Positions 48,015-56,877 are shown, counted from the stretch's first letter. The stretch is 64,000 bases of DNA from Aminobacter sp. AP02 (GCF_003148805.1 NZ_QGGX01000020.1:17706-81705); one strand, 5' to 3'. The notes: a model not told the origin generated them from the letters alone. Program-made: numbers and translations.

Positions 48015-48032
48015 TTGTTAGAGTAGCAACAA
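48015..48032. promoter_or_regulatory. Diverged 18-bp element before the AA_synth pair
   Basis: TTGTTAGAGTAGCAACAA, 34 bases upstream of the AA_synth copy A ATG. It is an inverted repeat (TTGTT-N8-AACAA) with the same length and the same TTGTT...ACAA ends as copies 1 and 2, but a different centre. It may be a weaker site of the same regulator or the site of another. Confidence 0.5.
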
Positions 48033-48128
48033 TTATCGGTTCGGCATTTTTGTCAAGCCGGATGCGTGAAACCGCCGCCGCGTCGATTGCTCACATCGAT
48101 TTTGGCTGCTCGCTGGCCGATTGACAGT

Positions 48129-48166
48129 TTGTTTGACCACCCATAAAGTCATATGACCACCAACAA
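48129..48166. promoter_or_regulatory. Tandem shared 18-bp elements, copies 3a and 3b (before BMP transporter operon)
   Basis: TTGTTTGACCACCCATAA (48129-48146) and TCATATGACCACCAACAA (48149-48166) lie in the same orientation, 20 bases centre to centre (two helical turns), 62 bases before the binding-protein ATG. Each matches copies 1 and 2 at most positions, with the TGACCACC core in common. Confidence 0.7.
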
Positions 48167-48227
48167 GTTTTGCGGGCGTCGAGGAAGAGGCCGGCACTTG
48201 CTGCCAGGTGTCTATTGGGGAGTTGAG

Positions 48228-49232
48228 ATGAAAAGCGTATTCCGTAAATGCATTATCGCCGGCGCGGCTCTTGCGGCCTCGATCGGCTCCGCCGCGGCCC
48301 AGGACAAGGTGTCCGTTGCGGCGATCTCCGGCTATTTCGCGCAAGGCTTCGGCATCACCATTGTTGACGGACTCAACAAGGCCAAGAGCGAATTCGGCAT
48401 TGACCTGAAGCTGGTCGACACCGGTAACCGCGCGCTCGACTATGAAGAGCAGTTCGCTAACCTCGCCAAGGGCGGCCAGTACGACCTCATCTTCGTCATG
48501 GGCTGGGAACTGGTCGACGCACTGACCAAGGCGAGCGAAGCCTATCCGAACCAGCGTTTCGTCTTCATCGACGGCGTGCTCGATTCAGACAAGATCATCT
48601 ATGCCAACTTCGCCGAGGAGCAGGGCTCCTTCGTTGCAGGCGCGCTTGCCGGCATGATCGAGAATCAGGGAAGCAGCTTCGACAAGATCGGCGACGGCAA
48701 GGCTATCGGCTTTGTCGGCGGCCGCGATATCCCGGTCATCCGCAACTTCCTTGGCGGATATGAGGAAGGTTCGAAATATGCAGCCCCCGACGTCAAGGTG
48801 AACCCGGTTTTCGCCGGCACCTTTGATGATCCGGCAAAGGGCAGCGAGTTGGCCCTCGCGCTCTACGGGCAGGGTGCCGACATCGTCTACAACGTCGCCG
48901 GCCCGACGGGTGAAGGCGTCATGCAGGCGAGCGCTGCCGCCGACAAGTATTCGATCGGCGTCGACATCGACATGTGCGGTTCGGCTCCGGGCAACGTACT
49001 GGCCTCGATGCTGAAGCGCGGAGATATTGCCGTCTACTCCCTGATCAAGGACGAGGTCGAAGGCCGCAAGATCACCCCGGGCACCCGCACGTTCGACCTC
49101 GCCGCAGGTGGCGTCGAAGTGAAGATCTGCGACGACATCGCGCCGTCCATTCCAGCCGACGTGACGGCCAAGCTTGACGAGATCAAGAAGGGCATCGCCG
49201 ACGGCTCGATCAAGGTCACCCGGCACAAGTAA
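48228..49232 (+). CDS. BMP-family nucleoside-binding periplasmic protein
   Basis: A 334-residue binding protein with signal peptide (MKSVFRKCIIAGAALAASIG ... AAAQ, cleavage near residue 24). Family features: VAAISGYFAQGFGITIVDGLNKAKSEFGIDLKLVDT, YDLIFVMGWELVDAL, VFIDGVLDSDKIIYANFAEEQGSFVAGALAGMI and SIGVDIDMCGSAPGNVLASMLKRGDIAVY. BMP/Med proteins typically bind purine nucleosides. A GGGGAG ribosome site precedes ATG 48228. First gene of a six-gene operon: binding protein, ATPase, two permeases, two nucleoside hydrolases. Confidence 0.9.
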   Translation: MKSVFRKCIIAGAALAASIGSAAAQDKVSVAAISGYFAQGFGITIVDGLNKAKSEFGIDLKLVDTGNRALDYEEQFANLAKGGQYDLIFVMGWELVDALTKASEAYPNQRFVFIDGVLDSDKIIYANFAEEQGSFVAGALAGMIENQGSSFDKIGDGKAIGFVGGRDIPVIRNFLGGYEEGSKYAAPDVKVNPVFAGTFDDPAKGSELALALYGQGADIVYNVAGPTGEGVMQASAAADKYSIGVDIDMCGSAPGNVLASMLKRGDIAVYSLIKDEVEGRKITPGTRTFDLAAGGVEVKICDDIAPSIPADVTAKLDEIKKGIADGSIKVTRHK

Positions 49233-49297
49233 GGGTCGGCCTTTCTCCGCGGGCCGCCCCCACGGCTCGCGGCACCATTTCTCCCAAGACCAGGTAC

Positions 49298-49332
49298 GAC
49301 GTATCCGTTTCGTCTGACGGAACGGATACGTC
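49298..49332 (+). repeat. 12-bp perfect inverted repeat between binding-protein and ATPase genes
   Basis: GACGTATCCGTT (49298-49309) and AACGGATACGTC (49321-49332) form a 12-bp stem with an 11-base loop. No T run follows. As in the other ABC operons of this window it sits right after the binding-protein gene and probably sets its mRNA level above the rest. Confidence 0.75.
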
Positions 49333-49350
49333 TGAAGCTGCGAGGCTCCC

Positions 49351-50910
49351 GTGTCGACCACGTCGCCAGCTACGGCACAAACCGCCGTCGAATTGATCGG
49401 TATCACCAAGCGTTTCGGCGCCTTCGTTGCCAATGAGGATGTCAATCTCACCGTCAAGCGCGGCGAGATCCACGCCATCATTGGCGAAAACGGCGCCGGC
49501 AAGACAACGTTGATGAACATCCTGTTCGGGCTGCTGCAGCCCGACGAAGGCAAGATTCGCCTGAACGGCCAAGACACCGTGGTCGGCGACCCTGCCACGG
49601 CGATTTCAGCCGGCCTCGGCATGGTGCATCAGCACTTCAAGCTGGTGCCGTCGCTGTCGGTCGCCGACAATGTCTTCCTTGGCATGGAAATCCGCCGCAA
49701 CGGCTTGATCGACCACGCTACACAGATCGCGAAGACCCGCGAGTTGTCCGAGCGCTTTGGCCTCAAGGTCGAGCCGGAAGAACGCGTCTCGCTTCTCTCC
49801 GTGGGCATCGAACAGCGCATTGAAATCCTGAAGGTGCTGGCGCGCGGCGCCCGTACCATCATCCTCGACGAGCCGACCGCTGTGCTGACGCCGCAGGAAA
49901 GCCGCGAGCTGTTCCAGACGCTGCGCGGCTTCGTTGCCGGCGGCATGACCGTCATTTTCATCTCGCATCACCTTGAAGAGGTGATGGAGGTTTCAGACAC
50001 CGTGACCGTGCTGCGCCATGGCAAGCATGTCGCGACGCGACCGACCGCCGAGCTGACCAAGGCCGATATGGTGCGCATGATGGTCGGCCGCGATGTCAGC
50101 TTCGATCGGCGCCCGCGCGAAAAGACCGACGGCCAGGTCGTGCTCGACGTCAAGAACCTGTGGGCGCGCGACGACCGCCGCCTGCCGGCTTTGCGCGACG
50201 CAACCTTCACCGTGCGCGGCGGCGAGATCGTCGGTATCGCCGGTGTCGCCGGCAACGGCCAAACCGAGCTTGCCGAAGTGCTGTCGGGCCTGCGCCCTGC
50301 CAGCCATGGCTCGGCGATGCTCAAGGGCAGCGATCTGACGGCGCTTTCGACCGCGGCGATTCGCGAGGCCGGTCTTGCTCACGTGCCTGGCGACCGTCTG
50401 GTGCGTGGCGTCGACGGCAGTGCCTCGATCTCCTCCAATCTCCTGATGGGCCGGCAAAACAAGGCGCCGTGGAGCCGCAACGGCATCCTCGACTGGCGCG
50501 CCGCGGGCAATCAGGCCGTCGAGATGATCAAGCGTTTCGACATACGCGCCCGTGGCCCCGAAGACACCGTCAAGCGGTTGTCGGGCGGCAATATCCAGAA
50601 GGTCGTTCTGGCGCGCGAATTCACCAATGATGCGGACTTCCTGCTGATCGATCAGCCGACACGGGGCGTCGACATCGGTGCGCAGGAATCCATTCACGAC
50701 GAGATCATGCGCCAGCGCGCTAGCGGCCGCGCCGTGCTCGTCATTTCGGTGCAGCTCGACGAACTACTCACCCTGGCCGATCGCATCCTGGTGATGTTCA
50801 ACGGTCGGATCATGGGCGAGGTCGACGGCGGCAGCGCCGACAGCGAAAGGATCGGCATGATGATGGCAGGTCTCGAACCCGGCATCGTTTCGGACGAGGT
50901 GGCGTCGTGA
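49351..50910 (+). CDS. Nucleoside ABC transporter ATPase (two ABC domains, RbsA/YufO-like)
   Basis: A 519-residue fused ATPase starting at GTG. The first domain is canonical: GENGAGKTT (about 49-57), LSVGIEQRIEIL signature, IILDEPTAVLTPQE. The second domain has the degenerate P-loop GVAGNGQTEL (about 299-308), LSGGNIQKVVLAREF and LLIDQPTRGVDIGAQE, as usual for sugar and BMP-type importers, where only one site hydrolyses ATP. It overlaps the first permease gene by 4 bases. Confidence 0.92.
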   Translation: MSTTSPATAQTAVELIGITKRFGAFVANEDVNLTVKRGEIHAIIGENGAGKTTLMNILFGLLQPDEGKIRLNGQDTVVGDPATAISAGLGMVHQHFKLVPSLSVADNVFLGMEIRRNGLIDHATQIAKTRELSERFGLKVEPEERVSLLSVGIEQRIEILKVLARGARTIILDEPTAVLTPQESRELFQTLRGFVAGGMTVIFISHHLEEVMEVSDTVTVLRHGKHVATRPTAELTKADMVRMMVGRDVSFDRRPREKTDGQVVLDVKNLWARDDRRLPALRDATFTVRGGEIVGIAGVAGNGQTELAEVLSGLRPASHGSAMLKGSDLTALSTAAIREAGLAHVPGDRLVRGVDGSASISSNLLMGRQNKAPWSRNGILDWRAAGNQAVEMIKRFDIRARGPEDTVKRLSGGNIQKVVLAREFTNDADFLLIDQPTRGVDIGAQESIHDEIMRQRASGRAVLVISVQLDELLTLADRILVMFNGRIMGEVDGGSADSERIGMMMAGLEPGIVSDEVAS

Positions 50911-51947
50911 ACGACAAATTGCGTGCATTCTCCGGCCAGATCGTCGCCGTTGTGATCGCGCTCGCCATTGGCGCCGTGATCATCATGCTGATCGACGAAA
51001 GTCCCACCAAGGTGTTCATGACCTTGATGCGCGGTGCCTTCGGCGACCAGGCCAAGATCGCCGGCACCTTGTTGCAGACCACGCCCATCCTGATCTGCGG
51101 CATTGCCGCGTGCATCGGCTTGCGTGGCGGCATGTTCAATGTCGGTATCGAGGGCCAGCTGTTTCTCGGTGGCTTCGCCGCCGCCTGGGTCGGTTTCGCC
51201 ATGCCACTCCCCCCCGGCCTGCACGTCGTGGTCGCAATGACAGTAGCGGTGATCGCGGGTGCCGCCTGGGTTTCGATCCCTGCTTTCTTTCGTACACGCT
51301 ACGGTACAAACGAGGTCGTCTCGACGATCCTGTCCAACTACGTCGCTGTGTTGCTGACCTCCTACCTCACCATTTTCCTGTTCAAGCGTCCTGGCGGCTG
51401 GTCGGAGACCCCACCGATCTTGGCAACTGCCTATCTGCCCGAGCTGTTTGCCTTCTCGCGGCTCAACTGGGGCCTGATCATCGGCCTTGCACTGGCGCTA
51501 TTCGTTGCGTGGTTCTTCCGCTCCACGGCCAAGGGCTACTCGATCTCCATGGTCGGCTCGGCGCCGAAATTCGCCGAATATGGCGGCATCGACGTCAAGC
51601 GTCAGGGTTTCATGGTGCTGCTGGCGTCGGGTGCGGTCGGCGGCCTTGCCGGCGGCATCGAAACGCTCGGCGTGCACCACCGCTTCATGGAAGGTTTCGC
51701 CCCCGGCTTCGGCTTCGACGGCTTGATCGCGGCACTGCTCGCCAACGGTTCGCCGATCGGCACGATCGTGACCGCGCTGTTCTTCGGCGCGCTGCGCAAC
51801 GGCTCGCTGCTGCTTGAGACCGACACCAACGCTTCGCGCGAAATCATCACCGTGATCCAGGCACTGATCATCCTGAGCGTCTCGGCCCAGGTGCTGATGA
51901 AACGTCGCGGCGACAGCACGGCAGGAGAGCGCCGATGGAAATTCTAA
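50907..51947 (+). CDS. Nucleoside ABC transporter permease 1
   Basis: A 346-residue inner-membrane permease with eight to ten membrane segments, of the branched-chain/monosaccharide (BPD_transp_2) type. The segment LRGGMFNVGIEGQLFLGGFAAAWVGFAM near 70-97 and YGTNEVVSTILSNYVAVLLTSYL near 130-155 are the usual family landmarks. Starts with a 4-base overlap after the ATPase gene and overlaps the second permease gene by 13 bases. Confidence 0.92.
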   Translation: MNDKLRAFSGQIVAVVIALAIGAVIIMLIDESPTKVFMTLMRGAFGDQAKIAGTLLQTTPILICGIAACIGLRGGMFNVGIEGQLFLGGFAAAWVGFAMPLPPGLHVVVAMTVAVIAGAAWVSIPAFFRTRYGTNEVVSTILSNYVAVLLTSYLTIFLFKRPGGWSETPPILATAYLPELFAFSRLNWGLIIGLALALFVAWFFRSTAKGYSISMVGSAPKFAEYGGIDVKRQGFMVLLASGAVGGLAGGIETLGVHHRFMEGFAPGFGFDGLIAALLANGSPIGTIVTALFFGALRNGSLLLETDTNASREIITVIQALIILSVSAQVLMKRRGDSTAGERRWKF

Positions 51948-52921
51948 GCCTTTTCAACGTCGCCCTGCTCGTCGCAACGTTGCGGATGACAGCCCCCATC
52001 CTGCTCGTCGCGCTTGGCGGCTCGTTCACCACCAAGGCCGGCATCTTCAATATCGGCCTTGAGGGCCAGATGCTGGTCGGCGCCTTCTTTGCCGTGCTCG
52101 GTTCGATCTGGTCTGGATCGGCACTGGTGGGCGTTGCCTGCGGTGTCGCGGCGGCACTGGTGTTCGCGCTCGCTTTCGCGGTGCTTGTCGTCAGCTTCCG
52201 CGCCAATGAAGTGGTGGTCGGCCTCGCGCTCAACATCCTGGCCGGCGGCATGACCATTTCGCTGATGAAGGCGATCTTCGGTACCCGCGGCTCGATCGTC
52301 GGCAAGGGCATCGTCGGCCTGCCCAAGGTACAGATTCCTGGCGCGCGCGATCTTTTGGGTTCGTGGGCGCCGCTGATCAACGGCTTCACGCCGATGGTCT
52401 ATGTCGCCTTCATCGCCGTGCCGCTTCTGGTGCTGTTTTACAAGCGCACCCGCCTTGGCCTCTATATCCGTGTCGTCGGCGAAAAGCCTGAGGCCGCGGA
52501 GGCGCTCGGCATCTCGATCACGCGTGTTCGCTACATAGCCTCGTTGCTGTGCGGCCTGCTGGCCGGCCTCGCCGGCGCGCACCTGTCGCTTGGCTACATC
52601 ACCATGTTCACCGAAAACATGTCCTCGGGTCGTGGCTTCATGGCGGTCGCCATCTTGATTTTCTCCAACGGCAGTCCGTTGAAGGTGCTGGCGGGCTGCC
52701 TGCTCTTTGGTTTCGCCGACGCGTTTTCGCTCCGGCTGCAGACCTTCGGCTTCCCGTCCTACCTGATCCTGGCGGTGCCTTATCTGGTGGCGCTCACGGC
52801 ACTGTTCGCGCTGTCTTACCGCAGCCGCCCGAAGATCATTCGCGAGACCCTGGAGAGCATGCGCAAGCTGCTTTCGGTCGACAACAAGCCGGCCGAGACC
52901 GGCAAGCAACCTCTTACGTGA
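51935..52921 (+). CDS. Nucleoside ABC transporter permease 2
   Basis: A 328-residue partner permease. FTTKAGIFNIGLEGQMLVGAFFAVLG near 30-55, FRANEVVVGLALNILAGGMTISLM near 88-111 and VGEKPEAAEALGISITRVRYIASLLCGLLAGLAGAHLSLGYITMF (the cytoplasmic coupling loop) near 180-224. The pair of different permeases is the rule in BMP-type nucleoside importers. Followed after 16 bases by the first nucleoside hydrolase gene. Confidence 0.92.
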   Translation: MEILSLFNVALLVATLRMTAPILLVALGGSFTTKAGIFNIGLEGQMLVGAFFAVLGSIWSGSALVGVACGVAAALVFALAFAVLVVSFRANEVVVGLALNILAGGMTISLMKAIFGTRGSIVGKGIVGLPKVQIPGARDLLGSWAPLINGFTPMVYVAFIAVPLLVLFYKRTRLGLYIRVVGEKPEAAEALGISITRVRYIASLLCGLLAGLAGAHLSLGYITMFTENMSSGRGFMAVAILIFSNGSPLKVLAGCLLFGFADAFSLRLQTFGFPSYLILAVPYLVALTALFALSYRSRPKIIRETLESMRKLLSVDNKPAETGKQPLT

Positions 52922-52937
52922 AGGGCTGTACCAAGGA

Positions 52938-53951
52938 ATGGAACGCATAATTCTCGACGTGGATTCGGCCGGCGACGACATTCTCGCCGTGCTGTTTGCC
53001 GCGGCAAATCCGAACGTGAAGCTGGAGGCGGTGACCACCTGCACCGGTGCGGCTGGCCCCATCGAGCAGGTCACCAATGTCGTGCTCAATACGCTGTCGC
53101 TCGCCGGCCGCGACGACATCCCGGTCTATGCCGGTGCATGGCGGCCGATCGTCGGCCATTCCAAGGCCGACATGGAAGCGCCGGTTCATTTCGAAAAGAC
53201 GCTCACCGCACGGTTCGGCGATCGCCTCAAGCAGTTCAACCCACCGGCTCCCACGCCCAAGCGCGCGGCGACGCCGGGTCACGCCGTCGACTTCATCATC
53301 AACACGGTGATGTCCAATCCGGGCGAGATCACGCTTGTCACCACCGGCCCATTGACCAATGCAGCCATGGCGCTGCTGCAGGAGCCCAGGCTGACCACGG
53401 CGCTCAAGCGCCTGATCGTTCTCGGTGGCACCTTCACCACGCCGGGCAACATCACGCCGGTGACGGAATACAACATCTGGGCCGACCCGGAGGCCTCGCG
53501 CATCGTGCTCAATGCCGATGTCGCCAAGATCCTCGTTCCGCTCGATATCTGCGAGGACAACCGCGTCGCAACCTCCATGCTGACGCGTGACGATATCGCC
53601 GACATGCAGGCGATAGCCAAGAACAACCCGGTGCTCGACATGATCGCCGAGGTGTTCCCGATCTATATCGACATCTGGCGCGAGTTCTTCGGTCTCGTTG
53701 GCTTCCCGCTCGATGACGTCATTACCGTAGCACTCGCCTTCGATCCGGAACTGGCGACGCTGACCGAGCCGCTGTTCGTCGACGTGCTGCTCGACGGGCG
53801 GGTGGCGCGCGGCCAGACCGTTGCCTATCGCGGCTTCCAGATCCTGCCCGGCGGCGGACCCAAGACCACCCGTATCGGCACCGATCTCGAAGGTCGCCGC
53901 TTCCTCGAAATGTTCAAGAAAACCATCGCGCGCTACGAGCGGGCAGCGTGA
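52938..53951 (+). CDS. Nucleoside hydrolase 1 (IunH/RihA family)
   Basis: A 337-residue N-ribosyl hydrolase: splits nucleosides into free base and ribose. The calcium-site motif reads ILDVDSAGDDILAVLFA (about 5-21; the family norm is DxDPGxDD, here DVDSAGDD), with ITLVTTGPLTNAAMALLQEP near 130 and LGGTFTTPGNITPVTEYNIWADPEASRIV near 158-186. The SAG in place of the usual PG may shift specificity. Cotranscribed with the nucleoside importer, so the imported compound is cut in the cytoplasm. Confidence 0.9.
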   Translation: MERIILDVDSAGDDILAVLFAAANPNVKLEAVTTCTGAAGPIEQVTNVVLNTLSLAGRDDIPVYAGAWRPIVGHSKADMEAPVHFEKTLTARFGDRLKQFNPPAPTPKRAATPGHAVDFIINTVMSNPGEITLVTTGPLTNAAMALLQEPRLTTALKRLIVLGGTFTTPGNITPVTEYNIWADPEASRIVLNADVAKILVPLDICEDNRVATSMLTRDDIADMQAIAKNNPVLDMIAEVFPIYIDIWREFFGLVGFPLDDVITVALAFDPELATLTEPLFVDVLLDGRVARGQTVAYRGFQILPGGGPKTTRIGTDLEGRRFLEMFKKTIARYERAA

Positions 53952-53962
53952 GGGGCGAGATC

Positions 53963-54892
53963 ATGACAGCTACACCCATCCTCTTCGACTGCGATCCCGG
54001 CCACGACGACGCCATTGCGCTGGTGATGGCGCATCGTTCGCCCGATATCGAGCTGCTCGGCGTGACCACAACCTGCGGCAACTCGGAACTCGAAAAGACG
54101 ACGACCAACGCGCTGCGCATCCTGGAATATATCGGCGCCGGCAACGTGCCCGTCGCAGCCGGCTGCCATCGCCCGCTGGCGCGTCCGCTGGTGCTCGGCA
54201 CAGCCGACGGTCCGAGCGGCCTCGAAGGCTCGCCCTACCTGCCGCAGGCGACCATCAAGCCTGTCGATCAGCACGCGGTCGACTTCCTTGCCGAGAAGCT
54301 GCTTGCCTCGGCCGAGCCGATTTTGGTGGTCGCCACCGGCCCGCTCAGCAACATCGGCCTGTTGATCCTCAAGCACCCCGAGGTGCTGCCCAAGATCAAG
54401 GAACTGCTCTGGATGGGCGGCGTGTTCTACCGCAAGAGCGAGATCATCACGCCGACCGAATTCAACGCCTTCTGCGATCCCGAAGCGCTGCGCATCGTTC
54501 TCGATTCAGGCGTGCCGATCACCATGGTCGGGCTCGACGTGACGATGCAGGTTCTGGTCGAGGCGCCGCAATATGCGGAGCTTGCCACGATCGACACGCC
54601 GCTCGGCAAGCTCGTCAACGACTGGCTGCTGTACTACGAGAAGCTGCACCGCAATTCGATGGGTGTCGGCGGAGCCATGCACGATCCGCTGGTGCTGGCG
54701 CTGGCGATCGATCCGACCCTCGTCAAGACCCGTCCGGCCCACATTGGTGTCGACCTCTCGGGCACATTTACCTTCGGCGCCACGGTTGCCGACTTCTGGG
54801 GCGAGCGCGGCGAAAAAGACAACGCCAAGATCGCCTATGAGGTCGATGCCGACCGCTTCTTCAAGCTGATGTTCGATCTCCTCAGGGATTGA
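53963..54892 (+). CDS. Nucleoside hydrolase 2 (IunH/RihB family)
   Basis: A 309-residue nucleoside hydrolase with the canonical site DCDPGHDDAIALVMAHRSPDIELLGVTTTCGN (about 8-39), PILVVATGPLSNIGLLI, MGGVFYRKSEIITPTEFNAFCDPEALRIVLDSG and HDPLVLALAIDP near the C-terminus. ATG 53963 with GGGGCGAG upstream is preferred over the GTG at 53948 that overlaps the previous stop. Two hydrolases in one operon suggest two specificities, for example purine and pyrimidine nucleosides. Confidence 0.92.
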   Translation: MTATPILFDCDPGHDDAIALVMAHRSPDIELLGVTTTCGNSELEKTTTNALRILEYIGAGNVPVAAGCHRPLARPLVLGTADGPSGLEGSPYLPQATIKPVDQHAVDFLAEKLLASAEPILVVATGPLSNIGLLILKHPEVLPKIKELLWMGGVFYRKSEIITPTEFNAFCDPEALRIVLDSGVPITMVGLDVTMQVLVEAPQYAELATIDTPLGKLVNDWLLYYEKLHRNSMGVGGAMHDPLVLALAIDPTLVKTRPAHIGVDLSGTFTFGATVADFWGERGEKDNAKIAYEVDADRFFKLMFDLLRD

Positions 54893-54967
54893 ACGTCGCT
54901 CATGAAGTGACGTCGAAGGAGGGCGGCGGACATTCCTGGCCCGCGCCGCCGCCCAAACTCTTGATCG

Positions 54968-55771
54968 CTAGCGCTGGCCGCGATGCCAGCGCAGCGACAT
55001 GCAGGACAGGCCTGCGTCGATCTTGCCGATCTCGGTGGTCTTGAGCGCAGCCACCTTGTAGCCAAGCTTGTCGAGCATCTCGATGGTTCTGGGATAGTCC
55101 GCGCCAACCATCACCACGTCGTTGACGCGCAACGCATTGGCGGCAGGCTCCTCGCCTTCGGGGATCAGCACTTCGCGAAAACCCTTGAACACCCCCGAGC
55201 GCGCGAGCCGCTTCGTCGACAACATGGTCTCGCTGTCGAGCAGCGAGCAGTCGCTCTTGAAATGCAGCACGCCTTCGGGGGTCTGCACCGTTTCGGCCTT
55301 GCGGCCAAGCCTGGAGAGGCTTGATATCAGCCCCTCCGCGCCGGTCCGGTCGGTTCGGGCCGACAGCCCGATCATCACGCTTTTGGGTGTCGTCAAAACG
55401 TCGCCGCCGTCGGCGAAACCGGGCGACGGCAGGTCGAGAACGGTTTCAAACATTTGTCTGAGCGTTGGCGCAATCTCGGATGTTTCGTTAACGCGGGTCT
55501 CAGCGCCCGGTCGCAGCAGGATCGCACCTTCAGGAAAGACCAAAGCCGGATCTTCGACAAAGATCGAATCCGGAAAGTCTTCAAGCGCCGGCAGCACGGT
55601 TACCTCGACACCTGCCGCGCGCATGGCGGCGATGTAGGCGGAGTGCTCGGCCTTGACGCCGTCAAAGGTCGGGTTGCCGCGATCGTCGGCGCGCAGGCCA
55701 TTGGTCACCGACCGCGCCGGTTCGCGCACGATGGCCGCATTGAACTCGTAGACCGCAGGCTTGGATGTCAT
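54968..55771 (-). CDS. Dimethylarginine dimethylaminohydrolase-like amidinotransferase-fold enzyme
   Basis: A 267-residue guanidine-modifying enzyme. It starts MTSKPAVYEFNAAIVREPARSV and has LEDFPDSIFVEDPALVFPEGAILLRPG near 55-81, FADGGDVLTTPKSVMIGLSARTDRTG near 107-132, the catalytic histidine in GVLHFKSDCSLLD near 155 and the catalytic cysteine in KIDAGLSCMSLRWHRG near 258. This fits DDAH, which makes citrulline and dimethylamine from methylated arginine. ATG 55771 chosen. Convergent with the nucleoside operon. Confidence 0.85.
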   Translation of the reverse strand: MTSKPAVYEFNAAIVREPARSVTNGLRADDRGNPTFDGVKAEHSAYIAAMRAAGVEVTVLPALEDFPDSIFVEDPALVFPEGAILLRPGAETRVNETSEIAPTLRQMFETVLDLPSPGFADGGDVLTTPKSVMIGLSARTDRTGAEGLISSLSRLGRKAETVQTPEGVLHFKSDCSLLDSETMLSTKRLARSGVFKGFREVLIPEGEEPAANALRVNDVVMVGADYPRTIEMLDKLGYKVAALKTTEIGKIDAGLSCMSLRWHRGQR

Positions 55772-55859
55772 GTCGGTGTGCTCGCATTCGGGGGTCGGGC
55801 GGATTTGCCTCAACGTGCCCGAATTGGCCGGGTCTGTCGACGGGTGACACGCGGGCGAG

Positions 55860-56705
55860 CTATTGCCCTTGCGCGCGTCGAAACTCGCTCGGCGACTGTC
55901 CGGCTATACGGCGGAAATCGCGGCTGAAATGATAGGGGTCGGCATAACCACAGGCGAGCGCCACGGTGGCGATCTTGGCTCCGGGCTCCGTCAGTAGGCG
56001 CTTGGCCAGGTTCATGCGCTCGTGGCGAATCCAGTCCATCGGTGTCGTGCCGGTCTTTTCCTTGAACTGCCGGTGAAGCTGCGAAGCGCTGAGGCTGGAG
56101 ATTGCGGCCAGTTCCTCAATCCGCCAGTTGCTGGCGATTTCGGTCCGCACCTCGCGCATGACGCGCAAAACGCGTTCGCCCCGGTCCTCGGAGCTGTGGT
56201 GCTCTCCCCGCTCGGCGACAAGCGTCTCGACAAGCTGGGCAACGATGGTGCTTGAAATGGCGTCGGTCGTCTGCCCGCGTCGATCGAGGTTGTCGATGGC
56301 ACGCTCGAAGCTGCCGGCGCTGACCTCGCCGATTGCAGCAAACAGCGGGTTGTTGGCAACGCGCAAGAACGAGAAGACGGCGTCGAGCCCATAACCCTCG
56401 ATGCTCATCCAGAGATAGTGCCAGTGGCTGGCCTCGGGATGGCAGCCATGGGCATACTGCATCGATGTGTCGAGCCAGGTGATGGTTTGCGGTCCAGCCG
56501 TGACGTTGTTGCCGCTGACTTCGATCAGGCCAAGTCCCGACAAGGTGTAGATCAGCGTGTGGTGATGGAATCGCCGGGTGACGAAACCGTCGCTATGGGA
56601 AAAGCGGGTGCGGCCCGCGACCAGGATCTTGTAGGGATAAGCGTTCGCATGCCGACCTGGCGTGTGGAAGAAGATTTCGTTGCTTGCATCCGGAGTCATG
56701 GTCAT
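55860..56705 (-). CDS. AraC family transcriptional regulator
   Basis: A 281-residue regulator from ATG 56705; the frame is open to 56801 and other ATGs (56699, 56783) are possible. The N-terminal cupin sensor contains RFSHSDGFVTRRFHHHTLIYTLSGLGLIEVSG, and the C-terminal double HTH is NWRIEELAAISSLSASQLHRQFKEKTGTTPMDWIRHERMNLAKRLL ... IATVALACGYADPYHFSRDFRRIAGQSPSEFRR. It is divergent from the P450 gene and probably activates the P450-ferredoxin operon. The inducer is unknown. Confidence 0.88.
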   Translation of the reverse strand: MTMTPDASNEIFFHTPGRHANAYPYKILVAGRTRFSHSDGFVTRRFHHHTLIYTLSGLGLIEVSGNNVTAGPQTITWLDTSMQYAHGCHPEASHWHYLWMSIEGYGLDAVFSFLRVANNPLFAAIGEVSAGSFERAIDNLDRRGQTTDAISSTIVAQLVETLVAERGEHHSSEDRGERVLRVMREVRTEIASNWRIEELAAISSLSASQLHRQFKEKTGTTPMDWIRHERMNLAKRLLTEPGAKIATVALACGYADPYHFSRDFRRIAGQSPSEFRRAQGQ

Positions 56706-56877
56706 TTTTGGGCAGGTGTTGCTCTCAATGAGTTCGGCTCTTTGTATCCTCCCAAGATGGGGGATGCGAGTTTTATCCAGCATCGTGCGACTGCGATGCA
56801 TTCATTTTGCCGCCCTTGCCATTAGGCTGAACGCAGCCAGCCGTATTGCGGCGGCATTCCATGGATTGGAGCGTTGG

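Noticed and set aside
56662..56877. Hydrophobic N-terminal extension of the P450 frame, as if membrane-anchored
   Set aside because: It overlaps the start of the divergent AraC gene; ATG 56878 has a good ribosome site and matches soluble bacterial P450s.
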